DNA of 64,000 nt, taken from positions 1 through 64,000 of the forward strand of contig CAZVOA010000018.1 in assembly GCA_964628465.1 (NCBI GenBank), written 5' to 3'. The notes under the pieces were generated by a model. The model did not search any database. It was not told the DNA's origin and worked only from the letters and a program-made list of their open reading frames with translations. This DNA comes from JAFGPS01 sp964628465. Lineage in GTDB: Bacteria > Planctomycetota > Phycisphaerae > Sedimentisphaerales > Anaerobacaceae. Position numbers and translations under genes: made by a program. Below are positions 47,001 to 55,691 of the stretch, one piece after another. How positions within the stretch are numbered: position 1 is the stretch's first letter; each line of letters opens with the position of its first letter.

Positions 47001-48806
47001 ATATTTTTTTGAGTAAATATAAGTTTTAACACGAAGTTCCAGGCTCCTTTTGTCCGGCCCGTAATCTTTCTCAAATGCGTCAATATTATCAATCGCATCG
47101 GCAAAACTATTAAACCGAAGAATTGCCTCGACATAATCAAGTCTCGCGTCCGGCTTGATTTCTGTTATGCCGGAGTAAAGAGCATTAAGAAGAAATTCGT
47201 GAACCTTGCCAATCTCTTCGGTATCCATAAATATTTTCGCAAGTGTATGAGAAAGTTTCGCAAATTCAATATCCAAAGGCCACGGCGGCTGTGCCGGCTT
47301 CACGGATTTGAGCTGTTCATATGCTTTATTTAATTTGATAATTGCTTCCTGCTGATTTCCTTCGGCAAGTTCCAACATACCCTGCCACTTTATAACCGTT
47401 GGATCCTCATTGGTTCGGATAATCTCTTCAACAGCATGGACTGCTTCCCGTGCTTCACTTAGTAATGTTTTTTTGTCACTATCTGTAAGAGAAATCGATG
47501 GATTAATAATCCGCTCGATATAATTATCCGCAAGGAATGTATTGAGCAGAAATTTATTTCGCATTCTTATATTATTCCCCGGACCATTTGTACTCTGCGC
47601 ATCAGGCCATAATAAAGCTTTTTCGGCAATTTCCGCCGCTTTAACCAAATCTGATTCATTTTTATAGATTGAATATCTTCGATAGTATAGGTCTGTAATC
47701 TGAATCGCGTAAACAGCATTGTTCTGGTCAAGTTTCATCGCGTTGGAAATAGCGTCAATAGATTTATCGAGATACTGGCGGCTCACTTCAAGGTTTGTAT
47801 ATTGCGAGAATATCGAATAGAACATCGAAAGAGCTTCGTACGCAGCCGGGTTCGTATTGTATTTATCGGCCAGTAACAGATATTCCGATTCGAGCGTCTT
47901 AAATAGTTTTTCAACTTGTTCCAGTTCATTGTCTCTGGCAAGTACGACCTTGAAATTAATAAGATTTATGTTCGCTTTAACTTTATCCGCCGCGTTTTCG
48001 ACTGCCTGCTCTAAAATAGTTAATGCTTCTGTTTCAGATTTATCTCTTTCATCAGTTCGGCCTTTTGTTGCCTCTAATTCGCCTCTCGCTAATACCGATT
48101 TCGCAAGATTCAAATATACATCAATATTATTGGGTTCAAGCTCTTTTGCTTTTTCGAAATCTGCTTTTGACATATCGAGCATTTCTTCGACGTTAGTGAC
48201 ATATCCCATATTTGCCTGCTCTAAAGCGCTTTTGCCTCTTACCAGGTAAAGATATGCTCCAAGTTTTTGCGATCCATTATTCGCCTGGTCAAGTTCAGGA
48301 ATTTTCAGGCTCGACATATCCTGGCTCATTAAATCGTTTTTCTGTGCTGCTTCAAGAAATTTAGAAGCGTATTCATAAGCCTGCTTCCAAACATTCGGTA
48401 ATCCGCTGTCACCCAATGCCTCGAAATATCTCAAACGTCCATATTGAGCATTAATATTATCAGGCTCTATTAGAAGTATCTTGTCCCAGCAATCCAATAC
48501 ATACGGCCAGTTCTGAGTTTCAATAAACAAATCCACCATAGCAGAAAGCAGTTCTTTTCTTTCCTCATTTGTTTTCATTCTTACAAATGCGCTGCTGTAC
48601 TTCCTTATTGCCAACTGGTAATACTGGTCTTTCGTCTTTTGATCTGTTGACTGACGTGCGGCCTGAAGAGCGGTTTGTGCATCTTTAACGAATTCCGCCG
48701 GACTTCGCTTGAGTTGTAAAACAACAATAATAAAAACCAACGCAAGAATAATAAAAAAAGCCGAACCAATAAACGCGACTTTTTTATTCAATCTCCTTCT
48801 AACCAT
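44058..48806 (-). CDS. Giant membrane-anchored TPR protein of the exosortase locus
   Basis: A 1582-residue protein with an N-terminal signal anchor (about 10-32, 'VAFIGSAFFIILALVFIIVVLQL') and tetratricopeptide repeats over nearly the whole length, facing the periplasm. Clear repeats include 'AQYGRLRYFEALGDSG', 'LAKVYMQISNYEEAEKLYKKSIDLI', 'LQAWLIFKQGNPKKALDTIDAYIQGNKNNPGAW', 'LNNLAYMLAESEQRLSDALEYSKRVQQLKPNDPGFLDTYAYVLFKNKQYIEAEKTV' (landmarks). Large TPR proteins accompany many EPS/PEP-CTERM loci, where they are thought to scaffold export. It is about 36 bp upstream of the Wzc gene. Its length is well above typical relatives such as PrsT. Confidence 0.88.
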   Translation of the reverse strand: MVRRRLNKKVAFIGSAFFIILALVFIIVVLQLKRSPAEFVKDAQTALQAARQSTDQKTKDQYYQLAIRKYSSAFVRMKTNEERKELLSAMVDLFIETQNWPYVLDCWDKILLIEPDNINAQYGRLRYFEALGDSGLPNVWKQAYEYASKFLEAAQKNDLMSQDMSSLKIPELDQANNGSQKLGAYLYLVRGKSALEQANMGYVTNVEEMLDMSKADFEKAKELEPNNIDVYLNLAKSVLARGELEATKGRTDERDKSETEALTILEQAVENAADKVKANINLINFKVVLARDNELEQVEKLFKTLESEYLLLADKYNTNPAAYEALSMFYSIFSQYTNLEVSRQYLDKSIDAISNAMKLDQNNAVYAIQITDLYYRRYSIYKNESDLVKAAEIAEKALLWPDAQSTNGPGNNIRMRNKFLLNTFLADNYIERIINPSISLTDSDKKTLLSEAREAVHAVEEIIRTNEDPTVIKWQGMLELAEGNQQEAIIKLNKAYEQLKSVKPAQPPWPLDIEFAKLSHTLAKIFMDTEEIGKVHEFLLNALYSGITEIKPDARLDYVEAILRFNSFADAIDNIDAFEKDYGPDKRSLELRVKTYIYSKKYDEAQKELDKMSSSDVETIQLKLALVESKMREVQISLAQKEVSGGEKEPGKREISDPKVKEEIKQYLQAEIGFVEKLLDLKPELVNQSSIINICRSGLTIDDIQSAKQIVEKYLTKFPDDIGIKIYKQLLSEPQPGVVTQQRYMEIQEKIILGISNPIQRAANLGILYKNSNEIAKATEQFNIAIEAAKSAELTPGGAEMENLRIAAGGLFEIALNTGNNDIAENILKLAREKNLDGFQGLFYEARFAAANNDLKGALSKVDECLKKHPISSQGYLLRSGINAALGNEYAYIEDISKAAQLNPLDSAIARRYAIALYNVAQKSENEITKAKYDGIRDALEKAVALNQGDMELLGVYTDFISAAEPKKAIAIRQDMLAAVPNLDNAVMLGMLAMNIADNTSSPDEKEAFFDIAGSALEQARKMDPNDRDVLIYYTKYLRARGRDDEAKKILGASQDSILLANEMFQEGDFNNAKKVLEKLYSNDSNNIEVLRGLLFVAQNLNDKEAVKKYSSELLSVDNTQSNLVLQVRAYITVGLLSDAENRLQSLKERYPDDKNVSMLQAWLIFKQGNPKKALDTIDAYIQGNKNNPGAWQLRSEINVALNEYERAISDLKTCMSLSNDPSIGLSLAKVYMQISNYEEAEKLYKKSIDLIRESYTGDKRGKEIEDDLYVTTFDSYLMSLIGQKDSRPEKAELVLTEAAKYTDSSYAPLAYLRMAQASNVLKRADDVKKYARSAMEKAITNEKYTIKTIQEIYPVLQFDEMIKYGTQMLENKPDSATANYAMYFILRANQKYPEAVEYISKSINLAGKDSPIRYEYILQKDETLLFAYANTSDNKYINAAINDYESLLSEMPNNIQVLNNLAYMLAESEQRLSDALEYSKRVQQLKPNDPGFLDTYAYVLFKNKQYIEAEKTVENALNQYTGQGNAAIPAEVYEHKGMIKEKLEKKDEALAAYKRAMELGSGYFTQMTKDRINQAIERLSP

Positions 48807-48850
48807 AAATAATCCTTATAAAAAAATTATAAATGCCTAAAGTTAATAAA

Positions 48851-48955
48851 GAAGTTATAAGTGACTAAAGTGAAAAGTGACTAAAGTTGAGTTGAACGCC
48901 TTCGGCGTATTATTTTAATTTTTAACTTTAGCTCACTTTAGGCACTCATAACTTC
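48851..48955. repeat. Inverted-repeat element (GAAGTTATAAGTG family)
   Basis: Arms GAAGTTATAAGTG (48851-48863) and CACTCATAACTTC (48943-48955) pair with one mismatch. The core TTGAACGCCTTC is shared, inverted, with 27389-27474. It lies between the EpsI and TPR genes and may separate their expression. Confidence 0.65.
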
Positions 48956-48960
48956 TAACT

Positions 48961-49713
48961 TTACCATTCAGGCCAACATTCTTCTTCTAAAATCGGCAAT
49001 ATTACATTTAATAATGACTCAATTGCTTTTGTTGTTTCTTCTTTATCAGGCGATGGCATAGACTGATTAAAAGCAATCTCAACCTTTGAAAAATACGATG
49101 ATTTGCGGAAAAGGTTCTTATTTAATGCCCTTCTGGCATCTTCCCTGCTGCCCGCGTATTCTCCATTTACTCTGAAAAAATATAAAACCGGGAATTTTCC
49201 CTGATTTAACAAAATACCGCTGTTATCATTTCCAAAAACAAGATATTGAGCAGAAATCTTTGCCGTATCATTAATACCAACATTCAAAGTAACATTTGAA
49301 GATGAAATTTTCTGGTATCCGCCGCCTGTATAACACTCTTCAGGCACATGAGGTATTTTATCCGGCGAAGCGTAATATGTTATGAATACAAAACACTTTC
49401 GTATCGGGCTATCCATTGGAACATCGCGATTTTCAATTATCCATTGAATATAATCCTGTGTTCCCAGTTCCTTTACTATTTCCTTATTCTCAATTTTCAT
49501 TTTATTTTGAGGTTCGACAAAATAATTTAACATGCCATTCTCATCGAGAAGGTCCAGCGATTTTCTCAATTGTATTGGTTCTTTCTTTAAATATACACCA
49601 ATACTTTCAATTGCGATAGACATTCCTGCCCCGGTTATCGCAAGAACAGCCGCACATATTAAAAAAGCGGGCTGAAAATAGCATTTTATTATATTTGTTT
49701 TGTTCTCGTTCAT
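48961..49713 (-). CDS. epsI: EpsI-family exosortase-associated protein
   Basis: A 250-residue protein with an N-terminal membrane segment (about 14-34, 'FLICAAVLAITGAGMSIAI') and a periplasmic domain. Its position (overlapping the exosortase gene by 4 bp), its length and the motifs 'FVITYYASPDKIPHVPEECYTGGGYQK' and 'LYFFRVNGEYAGSREDARRALNKNLFRKSSYFSKVEI' (landmarks) fit the EpsI/DUF3485 family. In that family the 'P..CY.G.G' motif is conserved. The biochemical role is unknown; it is thought to help exosortase or EPS export. Confidence 0.85.
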   Translation of the reverse strand: MNENKTNIIKCYFQPAFLICAAVLAITGAGMSIAIESIGVYLKKEPIQLRKSLDLLDENGMLNYFVEPQNKMKIENKEIVKELGTQDYIQWIIENRDVPMDSPIRKCFVFITYYASPDKIPHVPEECYTGGGYQKISSSNVTLNVGINDTAKISAQYLVFGNDNSGILLNQGKFPVLYFFRVNGEYAGSREDARRALNKNLFRKSSYFSKVEIAFNQSMPSPDKEETTKAIESLLNVILPILEEECWPEW

Positions 49714-50666
49714 AACACTTTTCGCTTTACAATATCCTCAGCGGCAGCCTTGCCATCCTCGATAAACAAACTTGACATAAACCACGCAAGAAAACCATAT
49801 AATAAAAATGCCAAAGGAAGCATAGCCATACCAAGTAAATCATGGTAAATGCCCTGAGTATATTCAGGATTTATGAATACATAGATAAACCCGGTGCAGG
49901 TGACTCGTATAATATTGCAGAATATCGCGATAGGAATCGTAGAAATCAGCAAAATCATTCTTTGCCAAAACGGCCGCTGATGAATATATGCCATAACTAC
50001 TCCCAATGCAAGAAACGCCATTAGTAATCTAATTCCGCTGCACGCTTCAGCTACATCGAGTGCAGGCTCGATTATTCGTCCATTATACATCACATCAATC
50101 ACCGCTCCGTGTACCGCGGCTTCTACTCCGTTCACAAGATTTAACAAGGATGCCGCTGATGATGCCGCCCATTGCCTCATCGGGCTTGTAAGGCTTTTGT
50201 AAATTCTGTCAGGCAAAGGTACGGCAAATATCAAAAATACAATCGCAAGCCATGAATATTTGAGCAATCGCAAGCCGCCTAATAATAGAATAATCGCGGC
50301 GATAGCGGCAATCATTGACATTGAACGCAAATATGCCCATCCAGATGGACTGGCGATATTAAATACGTAAAAACAAATTGAACCAATCAAAAGCGGCAAA
50401 CCCAAATAATTCGGCTTTGTTTCAAGATTAATTATTTCTTTTCTGCGCTGATTAACAAAATACAGGCTGAACAACGGAATAAGGAAACCGTGTGACCAGT
50501 TTGTATCGTGAATCCATTGAAATACGAGATAGTCAATTTCCCGGTAAAAGACAAATACAAAGAGAACTGCAATAATTGCGGTTTTTATATAATTATGAAT
50601 CCCGATTGCAGACCAATTCTCCTTAACATAAAGCTGTGTATTCCTATTTTTAACCGGCATATCCAT
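49710..50666 (-). CDS. Exosortase (membrane cysteine transpeptidase-like)
   Basis: A 318-residue polytopic protein with about eight membrane helices, as expected for the exosortase/archaeosortase family that recognises PEP-CTERM-type tails. The putative active site is complete: Cys209 in 'EACSGIRLL', Arg254 in 'CNIIRVTCTG' and His275 in 'GIYHDLLGM'. It cleaves the C-terminal sorting signal and passes the protein to a sugar or lipid acceptor. It overlaps epsI and follows the Wza-like gene. ATG 50666 was chosen; ATG 50660 is two codons inside. No substrate with a recognisable PEP-CTERM tail is complete in this window. Confidence 0.93.
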   Translation of the reverse strand: MDMPVKNRNTQLYVKENWSAIGIHNYIKTAIIAVLFVFVFYREIDYLVFQWIHDTNWSHGFLIPLFSLYFVNQRRKEIINLETKPNYLGLPLLIGSICFYVFNIASPSGWAYLRSMSMIAAIAAIILLLGGLRLLKYSWLAIVFLIFAVPLPDRIYKSLTSPMRQWAASSAASLLNLVNGVEAAVHGAVIDVMYNGRIIEPALDVAEACSGIRLLMAFLALGVVMAYIHQRPFWQRMILLISTIPIAIFCNIIRVTCTGFIYVFINPEYTQGIYHDLLGMAMLPLAFLLYGFLAWFMSSLFIEDGKAAAEDIVKRKVL

Positions 50667-50699
50667 GTTTCTCTTTTCGGCATGATATTGTTTCCGAAT

Positions 50700-52529
50700 T
50701 TAATCGAAATATTTGCTTGAGTAATACGCATCATTTGCAAAATTACGATCGTAAGCAAATCCGAAACCATAAGTAGCTCTGAATGAATTCCGCAAAACGG
50801 CTCTCCATATCGATGACGCGTGCGTACCAACGTTAATAATATCCTGCGGCTTGATATAAATATCAGGCTGCTCGCCGTTAAAGATTTTTTCCAAATCAAC
50901 TCTTACGATTTCTTCTTTATTTCTTCCGATTCTCCTGATAATTTCACAGCGTTTCGGCCAGGCCAGAGGTCCTAAATTTCCGGCTGTCGCAATTGCCTGT
51001 TTCAGAGTCACCATGCCGCCTGTCATCTCTACCGGTCCGGTTCGATTAAGATTTCCCATAAGGTAATACTCACCCGCTACATCGACCGGAACAAGAATAG
51101 AATCACCGGGCTTTATTATTATATCATAGCGGGAATCACCTGCCAAAAGCTTCGCGACAGGTATCTTAATTAACCTTGTTTCCATCTCCCGCTCATCATT
51201 CAATGCCAATTCCTGACCTGTAATTCCTGTATCCGGCTGACTATTAACACCTATATTATTATCCGCAGCCTGGCCAGGTTTAACCGGAACCCATTGTCCA
51301 TTTTTCAGTACCCACTCAAAATCATCGTCCTGATTTTTATTCGTTACATCAGGGACATTGGAAGAAGTTACGCCCGGCTGTATATTTCCCGATACTCCTT
51401 TAGATGCCGGCTCTACTTTTACTCGTACCCATTCATTATTTTGAAAAATCCATTCGTAATATTCTGTTTCTTCAGGAATAGATGGCTTTGCTTGCGGCTG
51501 TCTTACTGTATTCCGTTCAGGAATTACTTCATTTTCCGGCTCTTCTGTTATTTGAACTGTTTGCCCGGTAACTCTCCTTAGTACTTCACCGACACTTACC
51601 GGATTTTCCAACTCACCGTTTCCGCCAGGCATATCAGAAATCTGATAAGCGTTTTTGTTGGCCAGACGACCGGCGGTAGGATACCTGTAACGATTGACAC
51701 TCCTCGAACCTCTATTATCTATTACCATTTCCGAAGACGAAACGACAAGTTTACTTATTGGGTAATTGCTCGCCGTTTGCTTTTGTGACGCAGATTCGTA
51801 AGTAATAGGCTCTTTAAGATCATATGCAGACTGAATCGACTTGAAACCTTTCATATCGTTTTTGCCTGCGCTCGAATTTCCTGAATTTTTACGTACCTTT
51901 CTTGTAACATACACATATGATACATTTTTTTGACTTGCGCCCCCTGCCTGTGCAAGCGCATCCGACAGCCGCCATTCATATCGCTGAATCGGATACCTGT
52001 TTGGTACGCGAACTCCATCACCCTGAATTGAATAAGCTCTGTATTGAGATTGCAGCAGCGTAACATGAACGATAGGATTAATCAAAATGCCGGGAGAAAG
52101 AATCTTTTTTATTGTTTCTTCAAGCTGTATTTCTGTCTTTCCTTTAGCCGTTATATCGCCAGCTACAGGAATTGATATTTTCCCTGTTTCAGTTACCTCG
52201 TAATTCTTTGAATAAGTTACACCCTGCGAAAGCAATTCATGAATATCAATCTCAATAATGTCACCCGGCATAAGAGTATAGTCAGATTTAATCGCGACTG
52301 TATCTATCGGTCGCGGCTCTTCACCATCTTCCCATGCTACCGGTATTTCTTCCGCTACTCCCAGTGTCTCAAGTATTACATTAACAGCAGGTGTATTGTC
52401 AAACCGGCCAACCTGTGACGGATCAAAAAACTTATTTCCGCATCCCGAAGTTAAAAACAACAGAATAAATAAAATATGAAATATAAAATAACCTTTGAGC
52501 CTTATGCCGCTGGGTTTTATATTTTTCAT
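50700..52529 (-). CDS. Wza-like polysaccharide export lipoprotein with SLBB domain
   Basis: An outer-membrane exporter. I chose ATG 52529 rather than the longer frame from 52577 because it gives a lipoprotein signal ('MKNIKPSGIRLKGYFIFHIL...FLTSGC') with GGAAG as ribosome site. The poly-export domain follows ('LMPGDIIEIDIHELLSQGVTYSKNYEVTETGKISIPVAGDI', landmark) and a C-terminal SLBB domain ('GDSILVPVDVAGEYYLMGNLNRTG', 'LKQAIATAGNLG'). Between them lies an insert of about 200 residues with two copies of an 'EW-x5-EWVRVK'-like motif (about residues 355 and 405: 'YEWIFQNNEWVRVK', 'FEWVLKNGQWVPVK'). It is the first gene of the minus-strand locus. Confidence 0.9.
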   Translation of the reverse strand: MKNIKPSGIRLKGYFIFHILFILLFLTSGCGNKFFDPSQVGRFDNTPAVNVILETLGVAEEIPVAWEDGEEPRPIDTVAIKSDYTLMPGDIIEIDIHELLSQGVTYSKNYEVTETGKISIPVAGDITAKGKTEIQLEETIKKILSPGILINPIVHVTLLQSQYRAYSIQGDGVRVPNRYPIQRYEWRLSDALAQAGGASQKNVSYVYVTRKVRKNSGNSSAGKNDMKGFKSIQSAYDLKEPITYESASQKQTASNYPISKLVVSSSEMVIDNRGSRSVNRYRYPTAGRLANKNAYQISDMPGGNGELENPVSVGEVLRRVTGQTVQITEEPENEVIPERNTVRQPQAKPSIPEETEYYEWIFQNNEWVRVKVEPASKGVSGNIQPGVTSSNVPDVTNKNQDDDFEWVLKNGQWVPVKPGQAADNNIGVNSQPDTGITGQELALNDEREMETRLIKIPVAKLLAGDSRYDIIIKPGDSILVPVDVAGEYYLMGNLNRTGPVEMTGGMVTLKQAIATAGNLGPLAWPKRCEIIRRIGRNKEEIVRVDLEKIFNGEQPDIYIKPQDIINVGTHASSIWRAVLRNSFRATYGFGFAYDRNFANDAYYSSKYFD

Positions 52530-52944
52530 AGCAATATCTTCCAAATTAGTTCTTATTCTATTATGAAATCCCTTCATACAACTCTATAGACTCGCGTATC
52601 CATATGCTGAATTTTATCGTCTTTTTGGTATGCGTGCTTAACCTGTTTAATTCGCATATAAGGAATATAACAAAGAATTTAAGCTGCCATAGTCAGATAA
52701 AATACTTTATTTTTTCCTGGTAACAACTTCGAAATAATAATAATTTTGTTTATATTTGCGTATGAAGACCTATAATGAAAGCGATAATAATATAAGCTGA
52801 AAAATGATAAAATCGACTTTTTTGTAAATTATTAATTTTTTTAAATAATTTTAAAAGTTTTCGTTCCTATGAACGTTCTTTATAATATATGAATAAATTA
52901 ACTGTAAAAATGAACTTTTTTTTGATTTTTAGGAGGTAACAGAA
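52530..52944. promoter_or_regulatory. Divergent promoter region with GTTC/GAAC dyad
   Basis: 415 AT-rich bases between the Wza-like gene (minus) and the secreted-protein gene (plus). The only compact signal is CGTTC-CTAT-GAACG (52862-52875) overlapping GAACGTTC (52871-52878), directly before a TATAAT box (52881-52886). The dyad would lie in the spacer of a plus-strand promoter. AGGAGG precedes the ATG at 52945. Nothing else was recognised. Confidence 0.4.
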
Positions 52945-54828
52945 ATGACTGTTTCAAGAAATTTAAGGAATATTACTGTATTTTCATTGGCTTTTGTCAT
53001 ATTTGCCATGCCGATACTTATACAGGCTCAGGACAATGACCAGGCTCTTAAGTACGTACCGGATAACGCTTTATTTTGCGTTCGTGTAAATAATTTTAAC
53101 AAATCCATGACTCAATTGGACCAGTTTCTTTCGGATGTATATCCGATTAGTACATCAGCACTCGTAAAAGGGCTTTTGCCAGGCTTATTGGGAAGTCCCG
53201 AATTGGCAGGCCTGAATATGGACGGCAGTTTAACTGTGTTTGGAGCTATTTTGAATAGCCAGAGTTCCCAGTCAAGTGATGCTAATAATACGGTGGATAT
53301 GTACGCCATGTTGAATAACCAGGGTCCCAAGCCAAGCGATTCTATAAATATTTTCGCGGGTATCCTCGTTCCGGTTTCCAATTATAAACAGTTTATCGAT
53401 GGAATTGCAAATAAAACCCCCGCCGACGATAAAGGCGTCGTTAAATTACCTTCACTTCAAAATATACTGGTAACTCAGCTTGGTAATTGTGCTTTAATGA
53501 CATGGGAAACTAATTATGACAATCTTGTTAAATTCAAGAATCAGACAACCGCCGCGACATTAAGCAGTATATTGGATTCTTCACAAGCCAAACAGGCGAC
53601 AAGTGAGCCAATATGGATTTATGGAAATATAGAGCAGGCGGCTAAAACTTTCGGTCCTATGCTGACAGTCGCGATAGATGGATTGAAATCCAGCCTCGCG
53701 GATATGCCGGTTGATGCCACCGGAATGGATGAAGCACAACTCCAGAACATTATGAATATGTATGTCAGCATGCTCGATACAATATTGAAAGAGGTTAAAA
53801 CAGTCAGTATGTCCATTAATCCCGCACAAAACGCCTTAAATATGACACATGTCGTAAATACCGTTCCGGGTACGAAAATGGCACAGATGTTTTCCTCCTC
53901 ATCAGTAAAAGAAAATAATCTGCTCCCCTATCTCGAAGACGGCTCGATGATGAATTTCGCTTTTTCACTGAACTCGCCTATATGGACAGAATCGGTTGAT
54001 TTACAGGTAAATATGATTTCCATGCTGGGCGGTGACACAATGAGCAAGGAATTGCTCGACAAGATGAAATCCATCTCAAAACAGGTAATGGATAATGTTT
54101 CCGGTAATGCGGCATATACATTCTCAGAAGATAAAAATTCGAAATTTCCTTTCAAAGGAAAATATCTTATCGGAGTAAAAGATGAGAAGAAATTTCAACA
54201 ATTGATAAACGAATCAACTGAATTAATGATGAACTCAGGCTTTAAGGATATGTACAAAAGCATGGGTATGGAGGCTGAATTTAAAATTAACCGCAATGTC
54301 GAAACATATAAAGGTGTTGCAATTGATTCAGCGAAACTAACAATAAATGTTGAGGATTCTGATAATCCACAGGCGCAAATGGTTAAATCAATGTACGGCG
54401 AAGGAATCGAATATCGCTGGGGAGTCACAAAAGGCCTTTTCGCCGCATCAATAGGCAACGATTCTGCGAAAACTATACATGAACTCATTGACCAGATTCA
54501 ATCCGGCTCGGCAAAACAGGTATGTTCCGAAACACAAGCGGCTTTGGCACTTATTCCGGGATCAGAAAAAGCTGATTTCTTCTTTACCATGAATGCTCTT
54601 CGTCTTATGAAAATGAGTTTGGGTATGACTGGCTCGATGCTTCCGGTTCAGCTTCCATCTTTAGATAATGTTCAAACTAAGAGCAATATAGTCATTGCCG
54701 GTAAGTCGGACAAAGGAATAATGACTATCCAGCTTGCTATTCCAAAAGAACATATAAAGGAAATTATGAATGCCGTAACGACTATTCAGCAGAAAATGAC
54801 ACAGCCTCAGCCTACTGCAAAACTGTAA
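52945..54828 (+). CDS. Secreted protein of unknown function
   Basis: A 627-residue protein with a cleavable signal peptide ('FSLAFVIFAMPILIQAQ') and a perfect AGGAGG site. The mature part begins 'LKYVPDNALFCVRVNNFNKSMTQLDQFL'. It is a mixed alpha/beta sequence rich in Met, Asn and Ser with segments such as 'MWISILGGDTMSKELLDKMKSISKQVMDN'-like helices and 'FPFKGKYLIGVKDEKKFQQLINES'. Planctomycetes have many large periplasmic proteins of this kind with the 'P.na.....v.d' opening; I do not recognise a family with a known activity. It stands alone on its strand, opposite the EPS locus. Confidence 0.8.
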   Translation: MTVSRNLRNITVFSLAFVIFAMPILIQAQDNDQALKYVPDNALFCVRVNNFNKSMTQLDQFLSDVYPISTSALVKGLLPGLLGSPELAGLNMDGSLTVFGAILNSQSSQSSDANNTVDMYAMLNNQGPKPSDSINIFAGILVPVSNYKQFIDGIANKTPADDKGVVKLPSLQNILVTQLGNCALMTWETNYDNLVKFKNQTTAATLSSILDSSQAKQATSEPIWIYGNIEQAAKTFGPMLTVAIDGLKSSLADMPVDATGMDEAQLQNIMNMYVSMLDTILKEVKTVSMSINPAQNALNMTHVVNTVPGTKMAQMFSSSSVKENNLLPYLEDGSMMNFAFSLNSPIWTESVDLQVNMISMLGGDTMSKELLDKMKSISKQVMDNVSGNAAYTFSEDKNSKFPFKGKYLIGVKDEKKFQQLINESTELMMNSGFKDMYKSMGMEAEFKINRNVETYKGVAIDSAKLTINVEDSDNPQAQMVKSMYGEGIEYRWGVTKGLFAASIGNDSAKTIHELIDQIQSGSAKQVCSETQAALALIPGSEKADFFFTMNALRLMKMSLGMTGSMLPVQLPSLDNVQTKSNIVIAGKSDKGIMTIQLAIPKEHIKEIMNAVTTIQQKMTQPQPTAKL

Positions 54829-54842
54829 AATAGCAAACCAGG

Positions 54843-54926
54843 TTTGTCATTCTGAGTGTAACGAAGAATCTGGGCATCGATAGATAGACCGAGCCAGATA
54901 CTTCGCTTACGGCTCAGAATGACAAA
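54843..54926. repeat. Dispersed inverted repeat (GTCATTCTGAG family)
   Basis: Perfect 14-base terminal inverted repeats TTTGTCATTCTGAG (54843-54856) and CTCAGAATGACAAA (54913-54926). The inner sequence (AACGAAGAATCTGGG, CCAGATACTTCGCTTACGG) matches the copy at 38384-38451. It lies 15 bp after the secreted-protein gene. Confidence 0.85.
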
Positions 54927-55075
54927 CCCTCATAATGAGTATTACATAACACTATTGTAAAACTGTAAAATATTACGTATTTATTTGACAAATTATAGTA
55001 GTTCCAAGTAAAATGTAAGAAGTTTGAAAACGATTGTAAACCGTTAAGATAATTCGAACATTCGAAAGGATTATT

Positions 55076-55660
55076 ATGAAAAGGCGAAATTTCCTGCAAT
55101 TGGGATTTGCAAGCGTTGGCGCATTAGCTTTAAATAAAAACGCGCATGCGTTGGAATATTATCCGAAAAAATCCGATAAAAAAATAGCCGTGATTTACAG
55201 TACATGGTGCGGCAGCGCCCGTGACGCGGCGGTATGGATTTCCGAAGGAATGGGCGGGATCGCGGATGTTTTCGATATTCGTGAAAAGCCGGATATCAAA
55301 GGTTACGAGCATTTCATCATCGGCGGCGCTATACGAAGTTTTGCGTCATCTCCTGAATTACAGAATTTCATCAAGGAGAACAAAGGTACATTCAAAGGAA
55401 AAGTAAAAGGACTTTTCGCCGTTTGCGGTAACATGGGTAATCCCATTACACCGGAATTGGTCACGAGATATATTGATAATCATCTGGCACAATTATGCGA
55501 AGTTACAAAAGTACCAGCCAACGTTTTCCGCGGCAGGATTACCAAATCTCTCATGGACCCGGAAAGCGCGCAAATGATGGCGTCATTCGCGGATTATGAT
55601 AACCTCAAACGAGACGAGTGTATGGCTCTCGGCAAACAAATTTTAGATTCCATTAAATAA
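55076..55660 (+). CDS. Tat-exported flavodoxin-domain protein
   Basis: A 194-residue protein starting MKRRNFLQLGFASVGALALN, a twin-arginine signal (R3-R4). The rest is a flavodoxin-like fold: 'KIAVIYSTWCGSARDAAVWISEGM' is the FMN phosphate loop, 'YEHFIIGGAIRSFASSPELQNFI' the second loop and 'GKVKGLFAVCGNMGN' the third, as in HemG-type flavodoxin domains. Twin-arginine export suggests that the protein folds with FMN in the cytoplasm and works in the periplasm. The partner is unknown, though the polyferredoxin system at 19.4 kb is a possible electron source. Confidence 0.85.
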   Translation: MKRRNFLQLGFASVGALALNKNAHALEYYPKKSDKKIAVIYSTWCGSARDAAVWISEGMGGIADVFDIREKPDIKGYEHFIIGGAIRSFASSPELQNFIKENKGTFKGKVKGLFAVCGNMGNPITPELVTRYIDNHLAQLCEVTKVPANVFRGRITKSLMDPESAQMMASFADYDNLKRDECMALGKQILDSIK

Positions 55661-55691
55661 CTAAAACTGACCGATTTTTGAAAGTATAAGC

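Noticed and set aside
52945..54828. Secreted protein as PEP-CTERM exosortase substrate
   Set aside because: Its C-terminus ends 'MTQPQPTAKL' without the Pro-Glu-Pro motif, hydrophobic helix and basic tail of a sorting signal.
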